Part shown: one piece after another, positions 9,257-17,422 of the stretch
Layout: every line of letters starts with the position of its first letter
How positions within the stretch are numbered: the first letter of the stretch is position 1
Assembly (NCBI GenBank): GCA_036005185.1
Contig: DASYQS010000019.1
Span: 62,001-126,000, forward strand
Reading direction: 5' to 3'
Origin: VBAU01 sp036005185
GTDB lineage: Bacteria > Bacteroidota > Bacteroidia > Chitinophagales > Chitinophagaceae
Length of the DNA stretch: 64,000 bases
The notes under the pieces: generated by a model
What the model was told of the DNA's origin: nothing
What the model saw: only the letters and a program-made list of their open reading frames with translations
Database searches by the model: none
Made by a program: the position numbers and the translations under genes

Positions 9257-10525
9257 CTATATTTTGCTTTCTCCAAAATAAGGGATCAGAACTGTCGGTA
9301 TCATTATTCCATCAGCAGATTGATTGTTTTCCAATAAACAGGCAAGTATGCGAGGCAAGGCTAATGAACTGCCATTGAGAGAATGAACCAATTGCGGTTT
9401 GCCGGTTTTATCCTTGAACCGAATTTTCATTCTGTTAGTTTGAAAAGTTTCAAAATTAGAAACAGAGCTTATCTCCAGCCATTTATCTTGGGCGGCGCTA
9501 TAAACTTCAAAATCATAAGTGAGGGCTGATGCAAAGCTCATATCACCACCGCACAATTTCAATATCCGGTAAGGAAGATTAAGCGATTGTACAAGCCTTT
9601 CAACATGACTTACCATTTCTTCCAACACATCATAACTCTTATCGGGATGGACTAGTTGAACTATTTCCACTTTATCAAACTGGTGAACACGATTTAGCCC
9701 GCGAACATCTTTTCCAAAACTTCCGGCTTCTCTGCGAAAGCAGGGTGAATAAGCTGTGAGTTTTACAGGCAAATCAGTTTCTTTTAATATCGCATCTCTA
9801 TAAATATTTGTTAGTGGCACTTCAGAGGTTGGGATCATATAGAAATTATCCGCCTGCATGTAATACATCTGCCCTTCTTTATCCGGCAATTGTCCCGTCC
9901 CAAAAGCCGTAGTCTCATTTACCATAAATGGCGGAAGATATTCTGTATATCCTGCCGCAGTATTGTAATCAAGAAAATACTGTATCAACGCTCTCTGCAG
10001 TTTCGCTCCTTTGCCTTTATACAAGGGAAAGCCGCTGCCAGTAATTTTTGCTCCTATTTCGAAATCAACGATGTCATATTTTTTAATCAATTCCCAGTGG
10101 GGAATTGAACTGGAAGAAAGTTGTGGTTTGTTTCCACCTTCTCCCACCACTACATTATCTTGAGGAGTTTTTCCTACAGGCACTTTTTCAGAAGGAAGGT
10201 TAGGAAGCTTTACCAGTTCATCTTGTAATTGTTTTTCAATAACTGGTAATTTTTGGGAAATAGGATCAAGCGAGTTTCTTATTGCTGCAATCTCTGTTTT
10301 TTTTAATTCAGCTTCTTTTTTTAATCCTTTTGCAATGAGTTGACCAATTTCTTTTGAACCACTGTTAATCTTCGCTTGTGTATTATCAAATTCCAGCTGT
10401 AATTTTTTTCTTTGCTCATCCAGCTCAAGAATTTTATCAACAATATTTCCATCAGCAAAATATTTTACCGCCAATCTTTGTTTTACCCATTCAGGATTTT
10501 GACGTATCACTTGCAATTGCAACAT
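9257..10525 (-). CDS. serS: Seryl-tRNA synthetase
   Basis: A 422-residue class II aminoacyl-tRNA synthetase that charges tRNA-Ser (and tRNA-Sec where present). The N-terminal third (about 1-110) is the long antiparallel coiled-coil arm that grips the tRNA variable arm. The catalytic core shows TSEVPLTN, motif 2 FRREAGSFGKDVRGLNRVHQFDKVE-type residues around 265-290, and motif 3 NGSSLALPRILACLLENNQ near the C-terminus. Length and domain order are standard. The gene is monocistronic, convergent with the Smr gene 21 bases away. There are no anomalies. Confidence 0.97.
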   Translation of the reverse strand: MLQLQVIRQNPEWVKQRLAVKYFADGNIVDKILELDEQRKKLQLEFDNTQAKINSGSKEIGQLIAKGLKKEAELKKTEIAAIRNSLDPISQKLPVIEKQLQDELVKLPNLPSEKVPVGKTPQDNVVVGEGGNKPQLSSSSIPHWELIKKYDIVDFEIGAKITGSGFPLYKGKGAKLQRALIQYFLDYNTAAGYTEYLPPFMVNETTAFGTGQLPDKEGQMYYMQADNFYMIPTSEVPLTNIYRDAILKETDLPVKLTAYSPCFRREAGSFGKDVRGLNRVHQFDKVEIVQLVHPDKSYDVLEEMVSHVERLVQSLNLPYRILKLCGGDMSFASALTYDFEVYSAAQDKWLEISSVSNFETFQTNRMKIRFKDKTGKPQLVHSLNGSSLALPRILACLLENNQSADGIMIPTVLIPYFGESKI

Positions 10526-10644
10526 TTTTTTTCAATTTGTCCAAAGCACTCCTTTGGAGCCGCAAAGATAAAGTTCTGCATTTTAAATTCTGAAGGTTTG
10601 CGATTGAGAACTTCGGATTTGCTAAATTCATCAAAACAAAAATT

Positions 10645-10980
10645 ATGATCGATCAATCAATGGTTACAACCAATATTGAATTGAGTGGCTACCGCGTTAT
10701 AACAAATCTAGGCGTAGTTCGCGGCATTACCGTTCGTTCAAGAAGCATCTTGGGAAATATTGCCGGAGGACTTCAAACCTTGTTTGGCGGCAAAATTTCG
10801 ATTTACGTTGAGCTTTGTGAAAAAACAAGAGCGGAGGCTTTTCAGCAAATGCTGCAAAATGCCGACGAGAAAGGGGCTAATGCCATTCTCAGCATGCGCT
10901 ACGATGCCAATGAGGTTATTAGCGGAGTAAATGAAGTGCTGGCTTATGGAACGGCTGTTGTAGTTGAAAAGATCATTTAG
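10645..10980 (+). CDS. YbjQ/UPF0145 family protein
   Basis: A 111-residue protein of the YbjQ (UPF0145, putative heavy-metal-binding) family. Visible family features are the N-terminal strand GYRVITNLGVVRGITVRSRSI, the glycine-rich turn GGLQTLFGGK, and the helix AFQQMLQNADEKGANAILSMRYD. These proteins form pentameric rings; the biological role is unsettled and the metal-binding label is weakly supported. An alternative start at 10660 (MVTTN) would remove five residues. It has no signal peptide or membrane segment and appears to be a single gene between serS (divergent) and a small hypothetical gene. Confidence 0.85.
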   Translation: MIDQSMVTTNIELSGYRVITNLGVVRGITVRSRSILGNIAGGLQTLFGGKISIYVELCEKTRAEAFQQMLQNADEKGANAILSMRYDANEVISGVNEVLAYGTAVVVEKII

Positions 10981-10993
10981 CATAACCTCCTGC

Positions 10994-11001
10994 TATCTTT
11001 G
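10994..11001 (+). promoter_or_regulatory. Bacteroidetes -7 box, TATCTTTG
   Basis: TATCTTTG matches the Bacteroidetes primary-sigma -7 consensus TAnnTTTG exactly and is followed by CAGC. It lies 38 bases upstream of the ATG at 11040. The -33 element is not obvious. Confidence 0.5.
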
Positions 11002-11039
11002 CAGCTCGTAACCCTAACATGTAACCCGCAACTGATAGT

Positions 11040-11384
11040 ATGTTAGTAAATGATGATCTTCAACAACGATGGTGGAAATTGGAAGCGAAGTTAACCGAGC
11101 GATTCGGAAAGAAACCTGACATGGAAACGATCCTTTTTCTTATCGGCATACAGGAGTTTGGGCAAGTACGTGAAAAATTCACCAAGGAACAGAAACAGGA
11201 TCTGATGCATGTAGCAGTTTGCAAACTACTCTCTCAAAGCGGTTATTACGAATTTGAAAAGTTTGACGAAGAAGGTTGGCCTCATTTTAAACAGATCAAA
11301 TCGATGCCGGACATGAGCACGATCGAACAGGAAAATTTTTTAAAGGATCATATATTGCTATATTTTGAGGATCATGATTTTTAG
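11040..11384 (+). CDS. Conserved small cytosolic protein, function unknown
   Basis: A 114-residue soluble protein with many charged residues (LQQRWWKLEAKLTERFGKKPD near the start, then a helical middle and an acidic C-terminus ending YFEDHDF). There is no signal peptide or transmembrane helix, and I recognise no catalytic motif. The composition and a good upstream -7 box suggest a real gene, probably one of the Bacteroidota-restricted hypothetical proteins. The next gene (cyclophilin) starts 47 bases downstream in the same direction, so the two may be co-expressed. No function can be assigned. Confidence 0.7.
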   Translation: MLVNDDLQQRWWKLEAKLTERFGKKPDMETILFLIGIQEFGQVREKFTKEQKQDLMHVAVCKLLSQSGYYEFEKFDEEGWPHFKQIKSMPDMSTIEQENFLKDHILLYFEDHDF

Positions 11385-11431
11385 TACCACTAATTCACAC
11401 GAATAACACGAATCGATTAAACAGATTTGCA

Positions 11432-12133
11432 ATGAAGAAAATAATACTGGCGATCTTTAGCATTTCATTAGCGATCATTAGCGCTGCCCAGAAAGATTCA
11501 GTAGTGACAAAGAAAGATCGCAAGAAAGATGTTTTGTTGCAAACGAACTATGGCTATATTATTTTAAGATTATCCGATTCTACTCCTTTGCATCGTGATA
11601 ATTTTTTGAAGCTAGTTAAAACGGGCTATTATGATAGCGTTTTATTTCACCGTGTTATTCAAAACTTCATGATACAAGGTGGAGATCCCAATAGTAAACA
11701 GGCAAAGCCGGGGGAGCCTTTAGGAAACGGTGGTCCGGGTTATAGGGTACCCGCTGAATTTAGGACTACTCTCTTTCATAAAAAAGGAGTCATTGCGGCG
11801 GCCCGCGATAATAATCCTGAAAAAGCCAGCAGTGGCAGCCAGTTTTATATTGTACAGGGGAAAATTTTTACTGACGCTGGTTTAGATTCTATGGAAGCAT
11901 TCCGTTTAAATGGAAGAAAAATTCCTCCTGAGCAAAGAGAAGCTTATAAAACTATTGGAGGCACTCCTCATCTTGATCAAACCTATACCGTGTTTGGTGA
12001 AGTAATTAAAGGCTTGGATGTAGTTGATAAAATTGCTGCTGTTCAAACCAGCAAAGGTCTAGACAGGGACAGACCTTTGGAAGATGTAAGAATCATTAAG
12101 GCTAAATTAATCAAGAGAAAAAAGAATCGTTAA
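11432..12133 (+). CDS. Exported cyclophilin-type peptidyl-prolyl isomerase
   Basis: A 233-residue protein with a signal peptide (MKKIILAIFSISLAIISAAQ) and one cyclophilin domain from about residue 32 to the end. It catalyses cis-trans isomerisation of X-Pro bonds, here probably in the periplasm. FHRVIQNFMIQGGDP carries the catalytic Arg, Phe, Met and Gln pattern, ASSGSQFYIVQG the central strand, and HLDQTYTVFGEV the conserved His region. A long insertion between these last two motifs (GLDSMEAFRLNGRKIPPEQ and following) is common in Bacteroidetes cyclophilins. The C-terminus is very basic (LIKRKKNR). Confidence 0.92.
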   Translation: MKKIILAIFSISLAIISAAQKDSVVTKKDRKKDVLLQTNYGYIILRLSDSTPLHRDNFLKLVKTGYYDSVLFHRVIQNFMIQGGDPNSKQAKPGEPLGNGGPGYRVPAEFRTTLFHKKGVIAAARDNNPEKASSGSQFYIVQGKIFTDAGLDSMEAFRLNGRKIPPEQREAYKTIGGTPHLDQTYTVFGEVIKGLDVVDKIAAVQTSKGLDRDRPLEDVRIIKAKLIKRKKNR

Positions 12134-12141
12134 TAAAAATA

Positions 12142-12167
12142 GCGCCCTATTTTGCGGGGCGCCATTT
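12142..12167 (+). terminator. Hairpin after the cyclophilin gene
   Basis: GCGCCC (12142-12147) pairs with GGGCGC (12157-12162) and is followed by CATTTTA. The T-run is short, so termination is probable but not certain. It lies between two convergent genes and may act on both strands. Confidence 0.5.
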
Positions 12168-12193
12168 TACTGTTTATTGCCTTCGCAAATTTA

Positions 12194-14665
12194 TTATTGA
12201 CCTATCACTCCACCTCCACCTTGAGTACGCTTGGCTTCTTCTTCTGAAGCTAATTTACGTTGGCGGGCGGCTTTTACCTGATTACTACCAAATCTCCAGG
12301 TGAAACTAGTGCGCAACTGACGGCTTTCAGGATGTCCGCTTGCTACCACTCGTTGACCGGCAAAGTTGCTTTCACCTCTCCAGCTAATAGAATAGAATAT
12401 ATCACTAACAGACACTTTCAAATTGCCTTTACCCTTGAAAAGAGCTTTTTGTACGCCACCATCCACACTCCAGAGATCGTTGGTCTTAAATGTTCCTCCC
12501 CATATAGAGGGTGAATTATACCAGCCGCTTGCTTCAACAGTCCAACCTTTCTTTCCAATCCTTAGGCTATGTTGCATAAATACATTAAATGCAAAAACAT
12601 CAAGGTCAACCTGACGATTAGCACCCCCTAGGTCAGCCTTGTACTTCGAGTAGTTCCCGTTGAAACTTGTAAATACGCTATAAGATTTATATTGGAATGG
12701 ATAGCTGACAGATAAGTTCACCACATCCTGGGTAGCGAGATTTTTCTTTGTCAAAAAAGCCTTGGATTGTTCGTTAGAATCCACATCTACCAGCTGAGTG
12801 AATATATCTGCTACATGACTATAACTTAAAGTGCTAGTCAGCTTGAATTTATAAGTATTGGTCAATGAAATAATATTAGTATACTGGGGACGAAGTTGTG
12901 TGTTACCTTTCATAAATGTATACTCATCCAGCTTGAACTCAAAGGGATTAAGATCCTGGTAAGCCGGGCGGTCTATACGACGACTATAAGAAAAGCCCCA
13001 CTGGTTCTTTGGATTTTTATTGAAGGTGATGGCACCGCTTGGGAAAACATCAGTATAATTTCTTTCAAATGTCTGCTTGCTACTTTTATTGATAGATCCA
13101 TCAGCATTCAATCCATAGGAATCGCCAGTAGATTTTGTATTCTCAACTCTTACGCCGACTTGTATCATAAACCCTTTGAATTGCTTATTATAATTGACAT
13201 AGCCAGCATTAATGTTCTCACTATAATCAAACTCATTGCTGCGCTGCACATCCAGCGTTTTGAGCTCTGGTTTTAATTGCTGTACATCGTAACGACCAAA
13301 ATTATTATCAGTATTTACGAAAGATGTTTTAAATCCTACACCTAATCTACCTTTCTTGAAGTTCTGCTCATAATCGCCTTTTAAGGTATAAATGTCAATA
13401 TTGGTTGGTGAAATAAACCTATAAATAGCTTGGCTTAACTGGGTAGTCTCTGTTGGATCCCAGTAAAAATTGGGCTGCAACTGGTTGCTTTTAAGACGGA
13501 ATAAACCATAATCTGCATCCAAATTCAATTCGTGTCCCGCTGTATCTGCATAGCGATAATTCAGGTTGAAATTTACATTATTCCTGTCCTGAATATTTGT
13601 ATTACTGGCTTTAAGAATGCGGTTTGTTACACCAGTTGGTTTATAGATAATGGGTGTTCTGCTTTCGCTATAAAAATCATTATCAGCGATATTGCCATTG
13701 ATTAATACACCCACAGTACTTTTGTTATTGATAAAGTAATCAAGCCCCCCTTTAAAACCGTGACTTTCATTTTTCGGTGTCATTACCGTTTTACCATCAA
13801 AAATAGTATCAAGCACATCGCGGAAAAGTTGAAACTTCATAGTGTTTTTGCTTCTATTATAATTGTAGTTGCCAAAAATGTTGATCTTCTTGTTACGATG
13901 ATTTAGGGATATGCCTCCATTATATTTGGGATAAACGCCAATGTTATAGCCAGCACTCACTGATCCATTGGTGCCGAACGATTTGTTCTTTTTTAGCCGT
14001 ATATTGATGATACCTGCATTACCAGCAGCCTCATATTTGGCCGAGGGGTTCGTTATCAGCTCAATTGATTCTATCTGCGCCGACTGAAGTGTTTTGAGAT
14101 AGGCGGCCAGGTCAGCCCCGGATAAAGGAGTCTGTTTTCCATCTACGTATATTTGTACACCGTTTTTGCCAGCAAGACTAATGTTGTCATCCTTATCTAT
14201 CGTTACTCCTGGCGCTTTACGTAAAAGTTCTAAGGCATCATTACCGGTAGCATTAATTGTTCCTTCTACGTTGAGAACGGTCTTATCCGCTTTTACTTCC
14301 ACCATTGGTCTTTTACTATTAACGGTTACCTCCTTTAGCTCATTAGATAATTTATTAAGCTGTAGGCTGGGAACTGTCGTTTCACCTGCCCCTGAGCATT
14401 CAAAATGAACTGAATAACCTGCTTTATACCCTACATGAGATGCGCTTACTAGGTAGCCGCCCGATTTAATGCCTGCGAAAGAAAAGCGGCCATCACTATT
14501 TGTAACCGCCAGCTTAACCACTGACGAGTCCTTAGCATTTAATAATGAAATAGTTGAACCAGACAAAGCTTTGCCTTCCTGATCCTTTATGTTTCCTGAA
14601 ACCTGTTGGGCAAACCCTGAAGCTGCTGCCAGGAAACTCAATACCAACAATCCGAATTTTCTCAT
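12194..14665 (-). CDS. Outer-membrane beta-barrel receptor (TonB-dependent type)
   Basis: An 823-residue outer-membrane protein. The order is: signal peptide (1-19), a carboxypeptidase-regulatory-like beta sandwich (about 20-110, starting VSGNIKDQEGKALSGSTIS), a plug domain (about 120-225, with NGVQIYVDGKQTPLSG and IESIELITNPSAKYEAAG) and an OMP_b-brl_3-type barrel to the C-terminus. Such proteins import or bind large ligands in Bacteroidota. There is no SusD partner next to it, so this is not a SusCD pair, and the ligand is unknown. A TAGTTTTG box lies just upstream. It has a GQ-rich, non-aromatic C-terminal tail after the last barrel strand. Confidence 0.88.
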   Translation of the reverse strand: MRKFGLLVLSFLAAASGFAQQVSGNIKDQEGKALSGSTISLLNAKDSSVVKLAVTNSDGRFSFAGIKSGGYLVSASHVGYKAGYSVHFECSGAGETTVPSLQLNKLSNELKEVTVNSKRPMVEVKADKTVLNVEGTINATGNDALELLRKAPGVTIDKDDNISLAGKNGVQIYVDGKQTPLSGADLAAYLKTLQSAQIESIELITNPSAKYEAAGNAGIINIRLKKNKSFGTNGSVSAGYNIGVYPKYNGGISLNHRNKKINIFGNYNYNRSKNTMKFQLFRDVLDTIFDGKTVMTPKNESHGFKGGLDYFINNKSTVGVLINGNIADNDFYSESRTPIIYKPTGVTNRILKASNTNIQDRNNVNFNLNYRYADTAGHELNLDADYGLFRLKSNQLQPNFYWDPTETTQLSQAIYRFISPTNIDIYTLKGDYEQNFKKGRLGVGFKTSFVNTDNNFGRYDVQQLKPELKTLDVQRSNEFDYSENINAGYVNYNKQFKGFMIQVGVRVENTKSTGDSYGLNADGSINKSSKQTFERNYTDVFPSGAITFNKNPKNQWGFSYSRRIDRPAYQDLNPFEFKLDEYTFMKGNTQLRPQYTNIISLTNTYKFKLTSTLSYSHVADIFTQLVDVDSNEQSKAFLTKKNLATQDVVNLSVSYPFQYKSYSVFTSFNGNYSKYKADLGGANRQVDLDVFAFNVFMQHSLRIGKKGWTVEASGWYNSPSIWGGTFKTNDLWSVDGGVQKALFKGKGNLKVSVSDIFYSISWRGESNFAGQRVVASGHPESRQLRTSFTWRFGSNQVKAARQRKLASEEEAKRTQGGGGVIGQ

Positions 14666-14684
14666 AAAATTTAATTTTGAGTGA

Positions 14685-14692
14685 CAAAACTA
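14685..14692 (-). promoter_or_regulatory. -7 promoter box TAGTTTTG
   Basis: On the minus strand TAGTTTTG matches TAnnTTTG exactly, 19 bases before the receptor start at 14665. A TTG lies upstream but at shorter than usual spacing. Confidence 0.5.
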
Positions 14693-14816
14693 TGACGAGG
14701 CGCGTCAATTGAAAATGAATTTCCGGTTAAAGGCTGTTTTTGGGGCACGAATGGTGGAATGGAGTGTATCAATTGAAAAAAGTTTTTTTACCGGCTATTT
14801 TATCCTTGCTTTTAAT

Positions 14817-14824
14817 CATATTTG
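14817..14824 (+). promoter_or_regulatory. -7-like box CATATTTG before gcvH
   Basis: CATATTTG differs from TAnnTTTG at one position and is followed by CAGC, as are several other start regions in this window. It lies 19 bases upstream of the gcvH ATG. Confidence 0.4.
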
Positions 14825-14843
14825 CAGCTAAAATTTATCTATA

Positions 14844-15221
14844 ATGAATTTTCCTGGTGAATTACGTTATACAAAAGATCATGAATGGATACGGTTGGAA
14901 AATGATATGGCTGTTGTAGGGATAACCGATTTTGCACAAAGAGAACTAGGAGATATTGTGTATGTTGAAGTAGAAACCATAGGCAAACAATTGGATGCAG
15001 GTGCCGTTTTTGGAACGGTGGAAGCTGTAAAAACAGTTTCAGATCTTTACCTTCCTATAAGCGGAACGATAACTGAATTAAATCCTGCGCTGGCAAATTC
15101 TCCGGAACTCGTGAACAATGACCCGTATGGGGAGGGATGGATGATAAAAATGAAAATTACCAATGTTAGCGATATTGAAAAGCTGATGGACTCTAAGGCT
15201 TACGAGCAAATGGTAAGTTAG
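14844..15221 (+). CDS. gcvH: Glycine cleavage system H protein
   Basis: A 125-residue lipoyl carrier protein that shuttles the aminomethyl group between the P and T proteins of the glycine cleavage system. The lipoylated lysine is Lys63 in GTVEAVKTVSDLYLP, the family signature. The N-terminus (LRYTKDHEWIRLE) and C-terminal GEGWMIKMK are also typical, and the length is standard. The other glycine cleavage genes are not in the window. It is cytoplasmic and transcribed alone or with the sigma factor gene that starts about 70 bases downstream; a separate promoter before the latter argues against an operon. Confidence 0.96.
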   Translation: MNFPGELRYTKDHEWIRLENDMAVVGITDFAQRELGDIVYVEVETIGKQLDAGAVFGTVEAVKTVSDLYLPISGTITELNPALANSPELVNNDPYGEGWMIKMKITNVSDIEKLMDSKAYEQMVS

Positions 15222-15254
15222 GCTTAACTCTTTGAGCCAAGAATAAGTGGAGTT

Positions 15255-15282
15255 TTGTTCATCGGCAATTTTTGTATCTTTC
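15255..15282 (+). promoter_or_regulatory. Promoter of the ECF sigma operon
   Basis: TTG (15255-15257) and TATCTTTC (15275-15282) are separated by 17 bases and resemble the Bacteroidetes primary promoter (TTTG / TAnnTTTG) with one mismatch. The likely TTG start codon is at 15291, leaving a very short leader. Confidence 0.45.
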
Positions 15283-15290
15283 CTTAACTA

Positions 15291-15833
15291 TTGAGCCCTT
15301 ATACCAAATACAATGAGCAAGAACTGGTAGCCCTGCTCCTTCAGCAAAATGACCAGGCTTTTAGTTATCTGTATGATAACTATTCTCCCGCATTGTTTGG
15401 AATTATCAATCAAATTGTTTCAGATAAAGAAACTGCCAGCGACGTATTGCAGGATGTTTTTATAAATATTTGGAGGAAGATCGGTTCCTACGATGATTCT
15501 AAAGGGCGGCTTTTTACATGGATGTTGAATATTGCCCGAAATGCGGCTATTGACAAAATAAGATCAAGGCCTTATCAAGATAATCTTAAAAACCAACCAC
15601 TGACGGAAAACGTAAATAGTAAATCGGCAAACCCTGTTGTTAACCCACAGATAAATGACGTTGGTCTAAAGAAATTGATACACAAGCTAAAAGAGGAGTA
15701 CAGAATATTGATAGACATGTCATATTTCCAAGGATTTACTCATGAGGAAATTGCAAAATTGTTGAATATTCCTTTGGGCACGGTAAAAACAAGGATAAGA
15801 AGCGCTTTAATACAATTAAGAACATTGATATAG
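15291..15833 (+). CDS. ECF-type RNA polymerase sigma factor
   Basis: A 180-residue sigma-70 family protein of the extracytoplasmic-function type. Region 2 is seen in residues about 20-90 (core-binding stretch ASDVLQDVFINIWRKIG) and region 4 near the C-terminus (FTHEEIAKLLNIPLGTVKTRIRS, a helix-turn-helix for the -35 element). Regions 1 and 3 are absent, as expected. The start is a TTG at 15291; the homology begins within ten residues of it, and no better ATG exists. The anti-sigma gene follows with its GTG directly after this stop codon, so translation is probably coupled. Its regulon is unknown; two ECF-like promoters at 30892-31610 are candidates by motif type only. Confidence 0.92.
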   Translation: MSPYTKYNEQELVALLLQQNDQAFSYLYDNYSPALFGIINQIVSDKETASDVLQDVFINIWRKIGSYDDSKGRLFTWMLNIARNAAIDKIRSRPYQDNLKNQPLTENVNSKSANPVVNPQINDVGLKKLIHKLKEEYRILIDMSYFQGFTHEEIAKLLNIPLGTVKTRIRSALIQLRTLI

Positions 15834-16616
15834 GTGAATATACAGGAATACATATCAAGCGGAATTATTGAAAGCTATGTGCTGGGATTAGCCTCAGCAG
15901 AGGAAAGAATTGAATTTGAGCAAATGTGCTCTGAATATCCTGAATTGGTTGAGGCAAGAAATAATTTTGAATTAGCCCTCGAAGAACAGGCCCGAAGAAA
16001 TGCAAGCCCGCCCCCGTCGAAGGTCAAAGAAAAGATTTGGTCTGTCATACGACAATTTTCAAACACTCCAAAAATTATCAACATGGAACCAACAACGCGT
16101 AGATCATCCGGCTCCCGTTGGGTAGCCGCAGCCTCAATTATTCTTTTTTTAATCGCTGGTTATTTTGCTTTTACCCTTTACAATCGAAACAAAAAGTTAG
16201 AAGATTCTAACAAAGTTTTAGAAGCGAGGGCCAACAGAACCGATAGCCTTTTAAATAGGATAACTGAAGAACAAAAAACTATTAATAACCCTAATGTTAC
16301 TGTAGTAAATATGGTAGGTACGCAAAAGGCATCGCCTTCGTCTGCAAGTATTTATTGGGATTCAACTTCTACAAATGTTTATCTTGTAGTAAAGAATATG
16401 CCAAAGCTTCCTTCTGACAAGCAATACCAATTATGGGCTTTGATCGACGGAAAGCCATGGGATCTAGGTTTGTTTGATGCCCAGGAAAACAATGTAATTC
16501 TTAAAATGAAAAATACCCAAAAAGCTGATGCCTTTGCCATCACTATAGAAAATCGAGGAAATACTGGCGGCCCTACTTTGGAGAAATTACAATCAATGGG
16601 CAAAGCAAAACTTTGA
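15834..16616 (+). CDS. Membrane anti-sigma factor, RskA-like
   Basis: A 260-residue single-pass membrane protein paired with the upstream ECF sigma factor. An N-terminal helical sigma-binding region (about 1-80, without a zinc-binding His-Cys-Cys set) leads to a transmembrane helix at residues 96-116 (WVAAASIILFLIAGYFAFTLY). A short coiled segment and a C-terminal anti-sigma-K (RskA)-type domain (about 160-258, with SDKQYQLWALIDGKPWDLG) follow, the last presumably periplasmic. The start codon is GTG immediately after the sigma stop. Release of the sigma factor after an envelope signal is the expected mode. Confidence 0.88.
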   Translation: MNIQEYISSGIIESYVLGLASAEERIEFEQMCSEYPELVEARNNFELALEEQARRNASPPPSKVKEKIWSVIRQFSNTPKIINMEPTTRRSSGSRWVAAASIILFLIAGYFAFTLYNRNKKLEDSNKVLEARANRTDSLLNRITEEQKTINNPNVTVVNMVGTQKASPSSASIYWDSTSTNVYLVVKNMPKLPSDKQYQLWALIDGKPWDLGLFDAQENNVILKMKNTQKADAFAITIENRGNTGGPTLEKLQSMGKAKL

Positions 16617-16707
16617 TAAATAAATTCAATCCCAATTATAGATAACACCGTAAATTATTGTAACAGCTTTGCTATAGTAGTTTTGGTTCTATAGTTGGTT
16701 AAATTCA

Positions 16708-16736
16708 GGGCCCCTTTCGGGGCCCGTTTCTTTTCT
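16708..16736 (+). terminator. Rho-independent terminator of the sigma/anti-sigma operon
   Basis: A perfect 7-bp GC stem, GGGCCCC (16708-16714) with GGGGCCC (16719-16725) and loop TTTC, is followed by GTTTCTTTTCTT. It ends the operon 92 bases after the anti-sigma stop. Confidence 0.85.
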
Positions 16737-16758
16737 TATACTTGCACAAAATTATTTC

Positions 16759-17139
16759 TTGAGAAAAATTCAAACGATTATTTTACCAGCGCTGTTGTGG
16801 TTGATTGTAACAACTGTTCTGTTATGCCTTCCGGGCTCAGCCTTTCCAAAAGAAAATTGGTTTGATAAAATCTGGCTTGACAAATGGATTCATATCGGGC
16901 TTTTTGCGACTATGGTTTTTCTTTGGTGCCGGGCTGCCCATTTGTCCGATAACTCCAATAAAAAAGTTCTCATTTTTTCTCAGATAGCTGTTTATGTTTT
17001 TTTGTATGGCATTGTAATGGAATTTGTTCAGCATTATTTTATTCCTAATCGTTCATTTGATCTTGGGGATATTATAGCTGATGGGGCAGGCAGCGGACTC
17101 GGGGGATTTTTGTCTGTAAGACTCTATATAAAAAAATAG
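16759..17139 (+). CDS. VanZ-like membrane protein
   Basis: A 126-residue integral membrane protein of the VanZ family. It has about four hydrophobic helices: residues 7-25, 45-61, 70-90 and 105-122. The family-type segment DKWIHIGLFATMVFLW contains the conserved Lys and His, and MEFVQHYFIPNRSFDLGDIIADGAGSGLG-type residues occupy the last third. VanZ proteins are linked to teicoplanin resistance in enterococci, but most homologues have no established role. The start is TTG at 16759, the only one that keeps the first helix. It follows a terminator, so it has its own promoter. Confidence 0.82.
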   Translation: MRKIQTIILPALLWLIVTTVLLCLPGSAFPKENWFDKIWLDKWIHIGLFATMVFLWCRAAHLSDNSNKKVLIFSQIAVYVFLYGIVMEFVQHYFIPNRSFDLGDIIADGAGSGLGGFLSVRLYIKK

Positions 17140-17160
17140 ACCCCTGTAGAAACAGGGGTC
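17129..17160 (-). terminator. Minus-strand terminator hairpin
   Basis: GACCCCTG (17139-17146) pairs with CAGGGGTC (17153-17160). On the minus strand it is followed by TATTTTTTTATA, a good U-tract; on the plus strand no T-run follows. It could end the prfA transcript, though it lies 263 bases past the prfA stop. The stem touches the last base of the VanZ stop codon. Confidence 0.6.
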
Positions 17161-17422
17161 GCAACCAAAACTAACTGCTTATGAGAAAATTGACTGCTTT
17201 ATTGAGAAGAACTTTATTGTATAACGCAAAATTACTGCCAATAGTATGAAGTTCGTTGTTAACAAAAGTCTAAAGAATCTCCTTAGAAATTTCACTTCGT
17301 AGTTTCTGCTAAAAAGAACTTCAATCTGTCGTATAGTTGTCATTCATGATATTAAATGACGCTATTTCAAACTAATTAATAAAACATCGTGCCAGTTTCA
17401 GGGAAAAAAATCAAATCCTTAC
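17161..17422. other. Intergenic stretch with a possible 22-residue ORF
   Basis: This gap between the VanZ-like gene and prfA has no long ORF or tRNA-like structure. A 22-codon frame on the plus strand (17181-17249) begins MRKLTALLRR, preceded by ACCAAAACTAACTGCTT. It resembles the first codons of Bacteroidetes receptor genes, so it may be a leader peptide or the remnant of a lost gene. The evidence is weak. Confidence 0.3.
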
